64,000 nucleotides of DNA. Origin: Numida meleagris. Its lineage: Eukaryota; Chordata; Aves; Galliformes; Numididae. The position numbers were made by a program, and so were the translations under genes. Shown here in pieces: positions 26,401 to 38,700 of this stretch (position 1 is its first letter; every line of letters begins with the position of its first letter). The notes below the pieces were generated by a model. It was not told the DNA's origin. It did no database searches and saw only the letters and a program-made list of their open reading frames with translations. The DNA lies in assembly GCF_002078875.1 (NCBI RefSeq), contig NC_034410.1, positions 39,494,797-39,558,796 of the forward strand, read 5' to 3'.

Positions 26401-29400
26401 TCATAATCAGCTGTGTAAGTACACTGAATATCATCTAGTTTAGTGCAACTGTAAACCTACTGGGAGAGGAGACAAATATACTATATACTGCTTGAGTTTA
26501 TTTCTATAACTCTAAAGACATCAGCTTCCATTCTTCACATATATGGACACCTGTGTGTGTAGGATCACTTAATCAAAAACATTGAACAGCAAGAAATTAT
26601 TTGAACATCTAATAGTGCACTTTCATTCTGCCTTTATGTATATATATTAGAGTTTATCCTGTGATCTCATATCCAGTTTTATGGACATGTGGGACAAAAT
26701 CTCTTACCCCACAAAATGATCAGTTCTGTCCTTCAACAAGTCAAGTACTTTGTATGGGACAAAATGATGCATTTATTTGCTTCATTACTTACGGTTTCCT
26801 TACTCAGCTAATGCTTTGTCCTTACGTATACTTTTGTACTTTTGTGTCACGTACTGTCTTTTGTAATTTTTCCTCTTCATTTTCCAAGAGCAGAATAACT
26901 ATGATTGTGTTCTACAATCTGCCTTGAATTTAGAGTTTTGTTTGTTTGTTACTTACTGGTGAATAAGTACTGTGTGTCAGAACTTTCTTAGAAATCAGTA
27001 GACTCACTGGAGCAATTAGTTGCTCTATTGTTGGGATCAGGAAACAGCTACAGTTTTAAAACTTAAAACTGCAAAATTCATTTTGTAAATAAACTTTGTA
27101 GGTTTTGAAGAGCCTGTAGTCCTGCTGAGTGCATCCATATCAGCACCTTAACTTGATCTGTTGTGCCTTCCTTTTAGAGATGTTATGTCTCTTACATCTC
27201 CCTCTCAAATACTGTACGAGTTAACAGGTCTACTTGCAAAGTGGCTTTGGTATTACTGTGGAACTAATGTTTGATCTGTGACAGACAACTGTGTGCTTGC
27301 ATGGATGTTTCAGTCCAATACTCAGTGTGATTTGTACATAAAAGTGCTGTCAAAATTTGAAAATAAGTGAAGAAAAATAGTAAAACTTGATCAGTTTAAA
27401 TGCTTGGTGTAACTGTGAACTCAATTATTACTCTACTTCTTTTCTATTGTGGAGGAGGGTTTGCCAGGGCTGAAAAATAAATTAATCCAACCTTCTCCTG
27501 AAAACATACTTTGAAAAAAAATCATTGACTGTGCACTGACTGTTCATTGTTAATGGCGCTGACTTTCTCATCATTTTTCATCACATTAACAAAATGAAGG
27601 AGCTTAGAGATCCACATGAATGTTCATATCACACTTGTTGCTAAGGTCTCTGCTAGAAACGTTATCTTCATTTTTGCACAAGATGAGATTACTTTCTTCC
27701 TGACATGCTGAAAAATATTCTGTCCTCAAAAAATATTCATAGTGAAACAAGTTAAAATACATAAATATGTTCTTGTTATTACTTTGCTGTGTTTGTAATT
27801 CTTGCAACTGCTGGACAGACGGTGTGATATGACTGTCAATTGGAAGTGGTGGACTACAATCTTTTCTCAGTATACGATAGAAAAACTTACTGAGCACCTG
27901 AAATAATGAAACAAATTCACTGAATGCAAATGACAGCTTTCGTCTTCCCAATCCTTTATGAAGCACATGTTCATGAATATATACATTTTTGTATATGTAG
28001 AAGTTTGAGTGTATCAGCCTTCTGATGAATGAAAAAGAGTAAAAGGAAATAATGTATTCCGAACTAGCTAGGAGTTTGCTTTTTTTTGATGAATTCTCCA
28101 GTTCAATTGAATTTGCTTTTCTGTCCTGGAAGATCTGTTGAGAGGCTGCCAAATATGGGAAGGGGACACTATTATCCCAGTCTCTTTCCATCTAAAGGTT
28201 TTGTCCTATTTTAAATACCAGTGTTGCCTTTGGAGGTATAATGGCATTTGGCAGTTTGGTGCTGTCTGTCTGTACAGTCAATCTACCTAAAGTACCAGAG
28301 CATGAGAAGTTGAGCTCCTAAGGGAGCTCCAACAATATTGACAGACTTGATTGACATAAAACCAGTCTCTCTCTTTCACCTTCACTAAACTCTCACAGTA
28401 AATTCAGGGTCTGATTGAAGAGAGATAGGGCTTTCGCCATTTTGTTCCATGGGAACAGAATTTGAATACTTGCAGCAACTGCCCTCTCCTAAAGCAGCTC
28501 TGAATGTCTTGGCAGATGCTGTTTAGAAGCACTATCAATTTGATCCCGTTTCCTTCTCAGGACTGAAAGCCAAGTTCAGATCTATTTATGTCTTATTAAC
28601 TCAAGCAGGCTCTGGATGGGAACTGCAGCAAGCATTTAAATCTTTTCCTTGAAAAATGGATAATGGCTTAATGAACCTTGTTCAGGTTAGAACTGCTATT
28701 TATTCTTGATATTTTTATTTGTTACTGTCAGGTAGAAGTCAAAGAAAGAGCAGTGCTTTCTATCTTGAAGAGTTTATCAGAATGGAATAGCTTGAAATTT
28801 ATCTTGAGTGAATCAATTCTCACTCTTCTGACAGGAAAATACCAACAGCAGATTTTCCAGATATGCTTCAAAATACCACACATGCTGAAAACTTGGAGGT
28901 TGTCGAGAGCCATACAAAAAAAATATGTGCTTATCAGTTCAAAATATGACCATATAAAGATACTCAAATTACATTTTCTATTAAGTCAGCAGTGCAAAAG
29001 GTGAGAAAAGAGGCATTTATTTCCAGTCAGTGTATTCATACATAGGAAGAAGAAAAAGGTAAAAAAATTCAGTCCATATATTCAGGAGCATCTGTCTGGA
29101 ATGGAAGACAGCAAAAAACAGGAACAGTTTGAAAGATTCCCCTTTTTTTCTTCCTCCCCTTCATAAGTATTTAGGGGTAAAATATCCCAGTCCTTTGATG
29201 TTAGTCACATAATGTTGATATAGTTTGAATAAATTATTTTTGAATTGGCAATCTTATTACTCATGATTTTTTTTACTTCTTTGTTGGAAGTAAATTTGCT
29301 ATTTTCAAAGCACTTCGGACATTTCTTGAAACCATTCATAAAGAATTCTACTTAGAAATAGTTTTTCTGATATATGGAACAGGATATGTTCTTTCCAGTA

Positions 29401-32191
29401 TCCTCTGTTGTTATATATTTGTTTAGTGAGAATGATTGTAGTAATGTCAAATATTCATGTGCACATGAGCTTACAAAGGTTAAGAGCCTTACAAGGGATT
29501 TCAAGAGGGCTGAAATAAATCAGAGACTTGAGTTCTTTTGTGTACTTAGAGCAACATTTGAACTCTTAAGATTCTTTTACATTCTATCTTACTTCTGAAG
29601 TAATAGAGGTTGAATTCTTTACATTGTGAGGTTATTACCATAGTTGTTCCCAGGTGTAAACCTTTAAGATCTAAATCTCTTCAAATCATTTTCTGTTTTT
29701 CTAGATGTAATCTGCTACATCCCAGTGTTTTGTTTTAAAAAGGAAAGAAAGAATATCAACTAATAAAAAAAATCTGAACTTGACTCTATCTTCCTGCCAG
29801 AACATTTTCTTCCCATCCTTATGCTTATGTTAATGTTGATTGGTGTGTGTTGATCTTTTTCCCAGCATTCCTATCAGTCTTCTGTAGAGTAATAAAGCCT
29901 CCTATTGCAGAAACTTGCCTGTGCAGGGCATGGTTCATTTGTCCTTTTCCATCTGACCCCAAAAAGCCAGTACAGTTTGTTTTTCCACATTTTTTCTAGG
30001 TGTGGTGTAAAGTTGTTTGGCACATCTGTTCAATGATGTCTGCCAATCTCGGTTAACTTTAGGAAGGCCCAACTTAACAATAAAAGGTTGTCATATGGTA
30101 ATGCTGAATAATGGGAATCTCAGAAATGGCAACAGCTTCCCATTTGTGGTTGACTAATTTATAGGAAGGATATGTAGTAAGTCATATGATTTACTTGATT
30201 GCTGTGCCACATCATAGCATATAGGCTAACAGCACATGTGTACATTAGCAGATGATCATGGCACATGTAAATATGCAACATTCAGATTGTTTTCACATAC
30301 TTCTGATACTCCTAATATCATATGGTGATTGATAGTTGTTCAGCACTTGAAATAAAAAGCTTTTGAAGCATCAAATGTGATATTTAATAGGACTTTCTCT
30401 AGCGCTGGCTTAGCACCTGCTCCTCCCTAACAATCACATCAAAGTGAATTGTAAGTAACTGCTCTAAAATTATGCTATATCGCACTGTGGAGTAAAACTG
30501 GTAGAAGTGGAGGGCAGTCAGCCCCGTAAAATCTCTCCATCTGCAGAAAGAATCTCCACAGCCACCTGGATGCTTTTAAACCTTCATTATTTTAAATTTA
30601 AAATGGTTGGCTGAACATTACTTCTACCAAAATCTGATACAATAACTGAAGTCAGAGGTGGGGAAAGACCTCTGGGGTCACACAGTTGAGCTTTCTGCCA
30701 ATAATGGATTGTTCCCTGCAATTCAGTTTCTAGTGACCTTGGAAATTACTAGCCTGGTAAAATGGTAATGAAAAAACAAAGCTGTTAGAGCTTCAAAAGT
30801 AGCCAAAATGATGCAATCCCAATGAGAAACTGTGGTATTGATGTGAGATTCTCTGTGTACCTTGCTTGTTGTTGTTGTTTTCAAGTGATCACATTTTTAA
30901 TTAATGCTTTCTGACCCATTTTGAGCTGGCTATAACTAAGAGGTTGAAGGAGGAGAGCTTGTTTTAACATTATACAAGCTTATTTAATTCTCCAAGCAAA
31001 TCATTATTTTTATTACAAATAAAAGTCAGCAACTTGACTAACCCCTTACTGCAACATTTCCTTCTTATCTCTTCCTTCTTATTTTTTCAACATTTCTAGC
31101 CTCCTTGAAACAGAAAATGAAGAGAAAAACTATGTTTCCTGCCTTTTCCTATCAAAACCCCTGGTTAATTAATTAGGGCCTCGACATGTAATGCCTGGGA
31201 ATTCAAAATTTCCAAAAAGCTTCAGATGTGAAACATCATTTTCAGATTTCTTTCAACCAAGCCAATACTGATTTACTCACCAGTTGATATAAGCAATAAA
31301 AGACAGTCCTGACATCCACCTAATGCAGTGGGTAGACAGTGGCACCTCATTTAAGATGGAGGCAGCCAAGGCAAGTTCCCACTACCAAGCCATGTACAGC
31401 TTGGGCTGAAAAATGTTTTAGAACAGACTGTTAAAAGCTGGTTGGTAGGAGAAGATCCCAGGACACAAAGTTCCCATCTTGTGGCACCCATTCGGTGTAT
31501 GGTTAATTTCTTCACTAGCAGACTCTATTGTGCGCTGGGGTTTTGAGTGTGTAGCTCTGGGAATGTCCATCATTCTTGGAGTTCCAGCCACCCTCACTAT
31601 TGTATTCTCCCACATCAGAGCCCAGCTGGAGAGGAAGGGAGTTGTTTCAGCTGCCAACTTGCTTAAAAGAGGAGTTAAGAGGAAAAGAAAGCTAATTGGG
31701 CCATGCTTGGCAAAACTGTCTATTTTATTCTGTTTATTCAGAATTTAACGTATTGAGTGCTGAGAAACACAAAAATAGTGAGAACACTTATTCTCTAAAC
31801 AAATTCTTGCGAAGTTTTTACAATAAAAACAGAAAGCTGCGTTAGTAAAACAGTGTTTATCCTTCACTAATGCTGGTCATGAATACGTGTCTAACTTAGC
31901 TGGAACTAATGCCTGACTCTACTATTTCACTGCAGCAACTTAACATTCTGCGTAGGCTGATTATTTTTTCAACAATATTTGCTAAATTCTTTTAAGGGCT
32001 GCCAGTATATATTTTTGAAGCTTAGTTAGTAAGAACAGCTGCCAGCAGAGTCAAGGCTGAAAGAGGCAAAAAATATCTGCAGAAGGCAAGATTTTACTTC
32101 AAAAGATCAGTATTACAAAGCACTACTGTTGCTGGTATAATCACTTTCTTTGGGGGGTTGCTAATATAGACTGGGTTTCTTGTCTTCACAG

Positions 32192-32298
32192 CCCCCACTG
32201 AGCCTTTACTGTGCAAATTTGCTGATGGAGGGCAAAAGAAGCGCCAGAATCAAAGCAAATACACACAGAATGGGAGGCCGTGGCCCAGAGAAGGAGAG
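32192..32298 (+). CDS. RBMS3: RBMS3 internal exon (end of RRM2 and start of the C-terminal tail)
   Basis: A 107-nt coding exon of the RNA-binding protein RBMS3. RBMS proteins carry two RRMs and bind A/U-rich single-stranded RNA, mostly in the cytoplasm. The exon starts after a CACAG acceptor at 32187-32191, preceded by a TTTCTTGTCTTC pyrimidine stretch. It ends at a consensus donor, GTAAGT, at 32299-32304. Its first two bases complete a split codon (phase 1, probably Ala). The rest reads [13 protein letters not shown], then [14 protein letters not shown], then [17 protein letters not shown] is the terminal strand of RRM2 in this family. The [18 protein letters not shown] segment fits RBMS3 better than RBMS1, which I remember as QNPNKYIPNGRPWHREGE. 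The exon ends on a complete Glu codon and joins in frame to the exon at 45129. The paralogue call rests on remembered family sequences, but three further exons agree with it. Confidence 0.93.
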
Positions 32299-33196
32299 GT
32301 AAGTGCCACGTGGCAATTACTTTCCAGGGATTTGGGAGAAGTCAACTGTAGACCTGGAGGCCTTTCAGGGCTATGAAGAAACCAGACTGCTCACAAAATA
32401 CAGTAGTTTCACACCAGACAAAAAATGACCAATACTGTATATGTGGGGGAAAGAGGAAGAATTATAACAGTGAGTGGAGTGTAAAGTTACTGGAAAAGAG
32501 AATTTCAAAGTTGGATGTTATGCTCTGCACAGCCTTGTCCCATTGAGAGTGCTCTCTGCAGCCAAACTTGAGCCTAGTATTTTCTTACTGGTGTGCAGTC
32601 AGCACCTGTGGCATGCCTCTTGTAAACCCAACATCAATTTACACCTAACCAACTAGCAGTGTTATTTTTTTCTTCCTTGTTCAAGGAACCGAGAGACTTC
32701 TACAAAAGGGAGAGATATACTTGCATGCATCCAAACATACAGTCCATGAGAAAGTTTCCCAAAAGCTTGTCTGAGCTGGGATCTTCAATCTGTCCAAGAC
32801 AACACTGTTTACAGTAGCCTCAGATCTATCATGTATACAAAGTTTTTTTAAAAAAAAGATTCTATCAGTTGCTTTTTGCTCTGCTGTAAATAATCTGTCA
32901 CTGGAATTTCATTTCTATGTACTTGTACATGAAGTGACTCCAAATGTGAGTGAAATAAGAGAAATATCTTTGACTCCTTAAGAATTTGTTTACTCTCTTT
33001 GAATGTTGTTATAGGATAAAGACACTTGAATTAATGAGGTGAAGTGAATCTGGTCATAGTACCTTCTTAAGGAAAATTATAACTGCAAAGGCAGAAGAAC
33101 TTACAAGTATTTCCATTCTAAACACCTATTCTTTGTGTTTATGAATGAGAATTCAAAGAAAAAGCATGTTGCTCAATTGCGACCCTCTAAAATCAG

Positions 33197-33493
33197 TCTC
33201 CTTCCCTTCCCTTCCCTTCCCTTCCCTTCCTTTCCCTTCCCTTCCCTTCCNNNNNNNNNNNNNNNNNNNNNNNNNNNNNNNNNNNNNNNNNNNNNNNNNN
33301 NNNNNNNNNNNNNNNNNNNNNNNNNNNNNNNNNNNNNNNNNNNNNNNNNNNNNNNNNNNNNNNNNNNNNNNNNNNNNNNNNNNNNNNNNNNNNNNNNNNN
33401 NNNNNNNNNNNNNTCCCTTCCCTTCCCTTCCCTTCCCTTCCCTTCCCTTCCCTTCCCTTTCCTTCTTCTCTCTTCTCCTCTCTTCTCCTCTTT
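33197..33493 (+). repeat. (CCCTT)n polypyrimidine tract with assembly gap
   Basis: An uninterrupted pyrimidine run on the plus strand, made of CCCTT units. Units are visible at about 33200-33250 and again at 33414-33460, with a compound CTCTTCTCCT tail to 33493. It lies 0.9 kb into the intron after the 107-nt exon. The true length is unknown because the centre is unsequenced. Confidence 0.95.
33251..33413. other. Assembly gap (163 N)
   Basis: A run of 163 undetermined bases flanked on both sides by the same CCCTT repeat. The gap most likely hides more of the repeat. The open frames that appear to cross it on both strands are artefacts of translating N as unknown residues. Confidence 0.99.
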
Positions 33494-33924
33494 GTGGGAT
33501 ATTTTTCTTTACTTCAATTTTACTATGCAAATAAATAAGAAAATTATTTAGTATTTCTAAGATAGGTGTTTCAAGAGGATTTCTGCTTTATTGTAACTAC
33601 TTCCTTTTGCTAGCTGCTATTTTTTGGATCATTAGCTTATGACTATAAATGCTAGTGCAATTGGTGAGCTCTTAAAAGGAATGTAAGGTCCTCTTTAAAG
33701 CATAGAAATGTCTCCCTCCAGAAAGGTGCTCTGTTTCAACAAAAACGCTCCAAAATATTTTTAGCCTTTTGGGCTTAAAATCCCAAAAGACAGCCACATT
33801 TGCTACAGGAGATTGCAGAAGCCTCCAAAGGTTTGTTGCAGTATCTTGTGTGGGAGGAACAAGTACTCAGGAATTACTTCAAGTAGTAGACTCAGGCAAT
33901 TGTGTGCAGGCCTCTAAAAACAAA

Positions 33925-33958
33925 GGCATATATATATGCCCCCTATATATAGGGGGCA
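33925..33958. repeat. Two overlapping perfect palindromes
   Basis: GGCATATATATATGCC at 33925-33940 is a perfect 16-bp palindrome. It overlaps a second perfect palindrome of 22 bp at 33937-33958, with arms TGCCCCCTATA and TATAGGGGGCA. The second has a GC-rich outer stem and an alternating TA centre, so it could extrude as a cruciform. Confidence 0.9.
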
Positions 33959-35738
33959 ATAACAATCCATGAATAAGGTCAACAATCCGTGTTTTAAGGA
34001 CCTCTAAATCCTTGTTTAAATAGTAAATGCCATTACAGCTATTATCTCCACTGTTCTATACTTCCTTCAGTTCAAATCCATTAAGAAAAGAATTTAAAGT
34101 CAAAGCCAACAAGCCACCTTTATGCCTATAGCCTCAGGGCATTAGCCTCTTACATTGTATGTAGTTCATTTGATGCTAATGGAGTGGCTCATACTAAGAA
34201 CAATATCCCTGTTACCTAGAGGCATAATGTGGCTAATGTGTTAATGACATCAACATTCAAACACTATTTTTTAGTGATGGGAGACATAATTTCATCTTGT
34301 TTGCAGTCAACTATCAAACTACACAGCTGTTGTCATGGTGTAATCTACAAATGTGCAAAGCTAGTCAAGATGCAAATTCACAGTATTTCAGGCTAGGAAT
34401 CTGCTCTGTAGAAATTGGCTTTCTCAGATTTACTAACCTCTGGTTAATACCTTGCTGCACATTGGACATTTACTACTCAAAGCATCGAAGATGATAATGC
34501 ATGCTGCTGGATTTCCTCCAGATGATCATATAATTTTCTTATTCTCTATATGAAATCCTTTTCTGGAATTAATCTTCTATTTTATGAGCATTAGTGATCT
34601 TACTCTAAGCAAGATGTACCATTAAGTTGTTCAGTGTGTAGTGGTGCTCAGGTACTTTCCTACAATTATTCCTGTCAACTTTAATTTCTCTAAAAAAGAA
34701 CAGGTAGTGAGTAGTGAGAATTTATTGATATATGACAAGTGTCATAGTTCTGATTACAAATGAAATCTGAAAATATTCCCTGCACCTTTGTTCTTTCTTG
34801 GTTTCTTCCCCAGAGAAAAAAATAATGAAATACCATCAAACTGATCACTGCCTCAGTATTTCCACCCAGGCCAAATCCCATGATATCTAGACCAAGATGT
34901 ATTTGGCTATGGTTCAGATAAGCATTTGCATTCTTAAGTACTTACGTGAAGGGCATTTCTAAAACTTCCGAGGTTTGACCAGTATTAATACTGAATTCAT
35001 GTGAGGATTATTGCTCAGAAGGGCAGGCTCCGGGGAAATGACACTAACAGTTTTGTCACTCAAATTATGCCAAGTAGAGACAGACAGCTGTGCAAAGTAC
35101 GTTGTCAAAGGGGGGAAAAGGCAGAAGATTTAGTGGGGAAAAACAGATTGCTGCAGTGGTACCTCTGGCTATGCTATTCTCAGAGGTTTTGCTCTCTTGT
35201 ATGGAGATCTTCTGTAGAATATAAAAAGAGAAATATACTTTTTTTTTTTTTGTAAAATTTTCAGGCTGTACTGCAGAATATAATAGAAAATCTTATTCCT
35301 ACCATACATTTTTATAGATTGTTTCATAACTGTATAGAAATGCTTTAATTGGCAGTTAAATTCTATCAGCCTGCTCCACTTGCACAACACACCCACTGAA
35401 ATCCCAGCAACAATACAATTTGACTTGAAATGTTCACTTCATTGTAAAAATGTCCTTTAGTGGGGGCAGGGTAGAGAGAAACAAATTTCTTATCCCATGT
35501 ATGATTTGTGCAAGTGTTAGAAAGGCATGATCTGGTGATCTGGGTGCCTGAAGGCTGCACATCACAGCATAAAGCCTATAGCCCCAGCGCTCTGAAAAAG
35601 CAGGGAGGAATGTGGTCAAAAAAGAACTGAAAGTTGTTAGCTATCGCCTAATTTTACATTGGCATTTGAGTGCAGATAGATCTCTACCTTTCAAAGTCAA
35701 GTCTTTAAAAATATACTGAATTTCTCTAGGGCTTTCCA

Positions 35739-35740
<2 letters not shown>

Positions 35741-35786
<46 letters not shown>
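35741..35786 (+). repeat. Poly(T) run, 46 bases
   Basis: The longest mononucleotide run in the window: 46 T between CTTTCCAAG and GTTAGTTC. If it were the tail of a minus-strand retroposition, the body would lie to its right. No polyadenylation signal or gene-like sequence is visible there. Confidence 0.95.
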
Positions 35787-35787
<1 letters not shown>

Positions 35788-38700
35788 TTAGTTCTTTGTT
35801 ACTTGGGGTTTCTAACCAAAAGCCAGTTGTAATAAGTGAAGAATACTTGACCTTGAAGAACGCTTTTAGTCCTTACTCTTCCTCTCTTGGTTGAAGCCTC
35901 AGGAAACATTCAGCGGATTGCGTGAGATATTTGACTGAGAATTTGTGCTGGCTGACCAATTCCAGACTATGTATCCAAGTTTAGATTACTTATGACTTTT
36001 TAGAAGGCTGTCAAACTATGCATCTAATATATAGGTGCAATAAATATACAATGCCTGTACAGGTTGGAAATATTTGCAGTGAAATTCTAAACTAATAACT
36101 AACTCCATTTCTGTCCAGTGTTTAAATTCTTTGATTTCAGGACAGGCTTTTCTGAGTCACACTAGTTTAGTTCAGCACTCTGTTTTGAAATTGTCCCTGA
36201 CAAGATCATGTTGAGGAAATGGTGATGGAAAGTAATCATATTCAAATCTGTCTGTAAAATATTTGATCTAATTTGCCTCTAAATTGTAATTGACATGTCT
36301 GGAGGTGTATGATATTTCTACAGAAAAGTTCATTAGGTCAAAATGCATTGGGGGAATCATCAGGAGTAGTTCCAAATTGGGATCAGATTGGTTTAAGAAC
36401 TGCAACTTAAATTTTACAGCTTAATCTTTTATTGCAGATTTTTTGAAACTTAGATTATTCTGAAATAAAATCTTCTGATATGTGAGTTCAAGTTACTGAA
36501 ATGTATCTGGTACAAAGGGAGAAATCTCACATAATTTGATAATAAATGAAATGCTTTGAATCAGTCCAAGGTCAACTAATTAATTGTAGGTTCTTCTAGA
36601 AAGAACAATTCTAGAAATGATAGCCTTTTTGTATCTAGTCAACCCAAAGAGATTTAGTTTTTTACAATCTCAATTTTTATGAAACATTTTGGCACTTTAA
36701 TTGCAATCTTCTTTAAAATTCAGACCATTTACATATTTTTGTCATCTTGCCAGGGGAATATCATCATCAAAGTCTTGGTGCATATATTACAAGAATGACA
36801 TGCACCACTGAATGTGACCCCTTTGTCATTGAATTTGGTCTGATGTCTACAAGGATATTTATTAATTTGCAAAAAATCATTCCTGTATTTATTGTTTTTT
36901 TCTTCTGTGATCTAGACTCCATTTTTGTTTCTCTCTAGCTAAGAGATTAACCTCCATTTCTTTCCCTCCCCCCTTGTCCTCCCTTCCTCTTTTCATTTTT
37001 TTTCATTCAATATCACCTGGTGACATTTCTAAAAAATTAAGTGTTTTTACTTGTTTCTTTAAAAAAATAAGAAGACACAGTGGTTTGGGAACTGTGTTTG
37101 TTAACAGCTTCTCTTTTTCTCTGCTTCTTATTACAATTTTGTCTAATACAAACAGTAACTTAGAGAGAAAAACATACAATAGGTTTTTTTAGAGATAACT
37201 CAGACATAGATTTTTTTTATGCTTCTAAGGAAATAGGCAGTACTTAGATGCCATAATCCACAGTGTCTAGGACTAGTCTATTTTGTGTCCAGACAAATTA
37301 GTTATTCTTTCAGTGGGGAAAAATTTGCAGGCCTGAAAAGAAATTTGCAAACTTCAGCAATCCTCATTTAATTTATTAGATCAATTGAAGTGGGAACAAA
37401 GTGGCTTAACAGCAAGAGCAGAAGCTATGTAGATCAGACTTCCAGTCCAGTTCTGCAGTACAAAATGTTTGTAGATATTCATTTGGGTTTCTGAACTTTT
37501 GATTGTGTCTAGCAACTGAACCGCCGACCTTCTGGGATTCATGAATCACTTGCCCATTTTGACCTCAGTATAATGTATTTTTTCCTCTCCAACTACTTTC
37601 TTCTCCGAAGCTGAAGCTGTTTAAGGAACACATGCATGTAAAAACAAGCATTTCCCAACACACAGCACTGGGAAATGATCCATTTTCTTCATATTCACCT
37701 ATATACTTAAAAAATATCACATTTACACTTTTAGATTTCTCATTCTCTAAAAAGAAATGGTGTTTTTTATTCAGAATTAAATTCAGAAATCTTTCTAATA
37801 ATGTGGAATATTTCTGACAGATCTGTTCTAAATAATCAAAGGAAGGAACTCTGCCAAGTTAACTTCCTTGTTGACTGAGCTTATTTATTAAATCAGTATT
37901 TTAAACAAATGTCATTTGTCTTGTTGGTTCTTTCCCTCTCCTCTCTCTTACATCTTCAAAGTGTTTTAGTTGGAGTATCTGCTGTCAGGGCACAAGAGAT
38001 CCTTGTGCTGTGATGCCTGGCAGATATTAGCGGTGGTAACAAAACAAGAACAGGAAATTCAGTGTTGAAAATTCAATTGATTCCGCTGTAGTACCCAAGA
38101 GCAAATCCATTGCCCTGGGACAGCAGCTTGCAGTCTTCTGGCATGATAGGATGAGGGGCAGAGTCAGAGGAGATGGGGCAGAGAGGATTGTCCTCTGCTC
38201 TAACTTCCACCTCACCTCACCAGAGAAATCCCTTGAGTCCTAGGGTACAATAATGCTTTTCCAAATCTTCCCTTAAGGAGGAGAAACCCAGGGAGCCTAC
38301 TGCTTGGAAAACCCACATCAGTGTATTTTGCCCCTTTTAAATTTGTTGGCCTCTTTTTTGTTCAGTGGTGTCAATAATTAGAAAACTGCAGTAACAGAAT
38401 AGCAAAATTTTTCATTCCTCTGCCCTACGTTTGAACACTTCAATAAAAATAAGCAATAAGTAAACACGCATGATTTAAATAATCTTTTAAAATAATAATT
38501 TTAATCGATATGGTTTTCTGCCGCCTATGATATTCTGAACATAGTTGAGTAAATGTTCCTTATTAATATGTGCAGAACTGGTAGTAGATATTCCTTTTAG
38601 TTTATGCTTTAAGGAATTGAGTATTGAAATGTTGGGATGAAGAATTTTCATTCAGGAGGTGAATATGTGTCTGTTAGCTGGCATAAAAATTCTGTGGCTC

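Larger units (their letters stand above)
1..32191 (+). other. RBMS3: RBMS3 intron, open at the 5' side
   Basis: No host coding sequence was recognised here. In particular, I saw nothing resembling the RRM1 or RRM2 core exons expected upstream of the exon at 32192. The block is AT-rich with scattered A and T runs, one CR1 fragment (533-1865) and a few simple repeats, listed separately. The longest open frame, 195 codons on the minus strand at 27604-28191, has a Ser/Phe/Ile/Lys-rich composition typical of translated AT-rich non-coding DNA. The 3' end is defined by the acceptor AG at 32190-32191, with a possible branch site TGCTAAT around 32158-32166. Assigning the whole block to RBMS3 is inference from the large introns of this gene in vertebrates. 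A neighbouring or nested transcript cannot be excluded. Confidence 0.7.

Noticed and set aside
28312..28329. Hairpin GAGCTCC-TAAG-GGAGCTC
   Set aside because: A seven-base stem of this kind is expected by chance in 64 kb and has no supporting context.
1..32191. Possible upstream RBMS3 exons encoding RRM1 or RRM2 cores
   Set aside because: Searched by eye for RRM-like peptides and for the expected HFNGK-type segment before the 32192 exon. None was found, so they are taken to lie upstream.
33135..33551. Open frames of 125-138 codons crossing the gap on both strands
   Set aside because: They consist of a translated pentanucleotide repeat and unknown bases. The length is an artefact of the N run.
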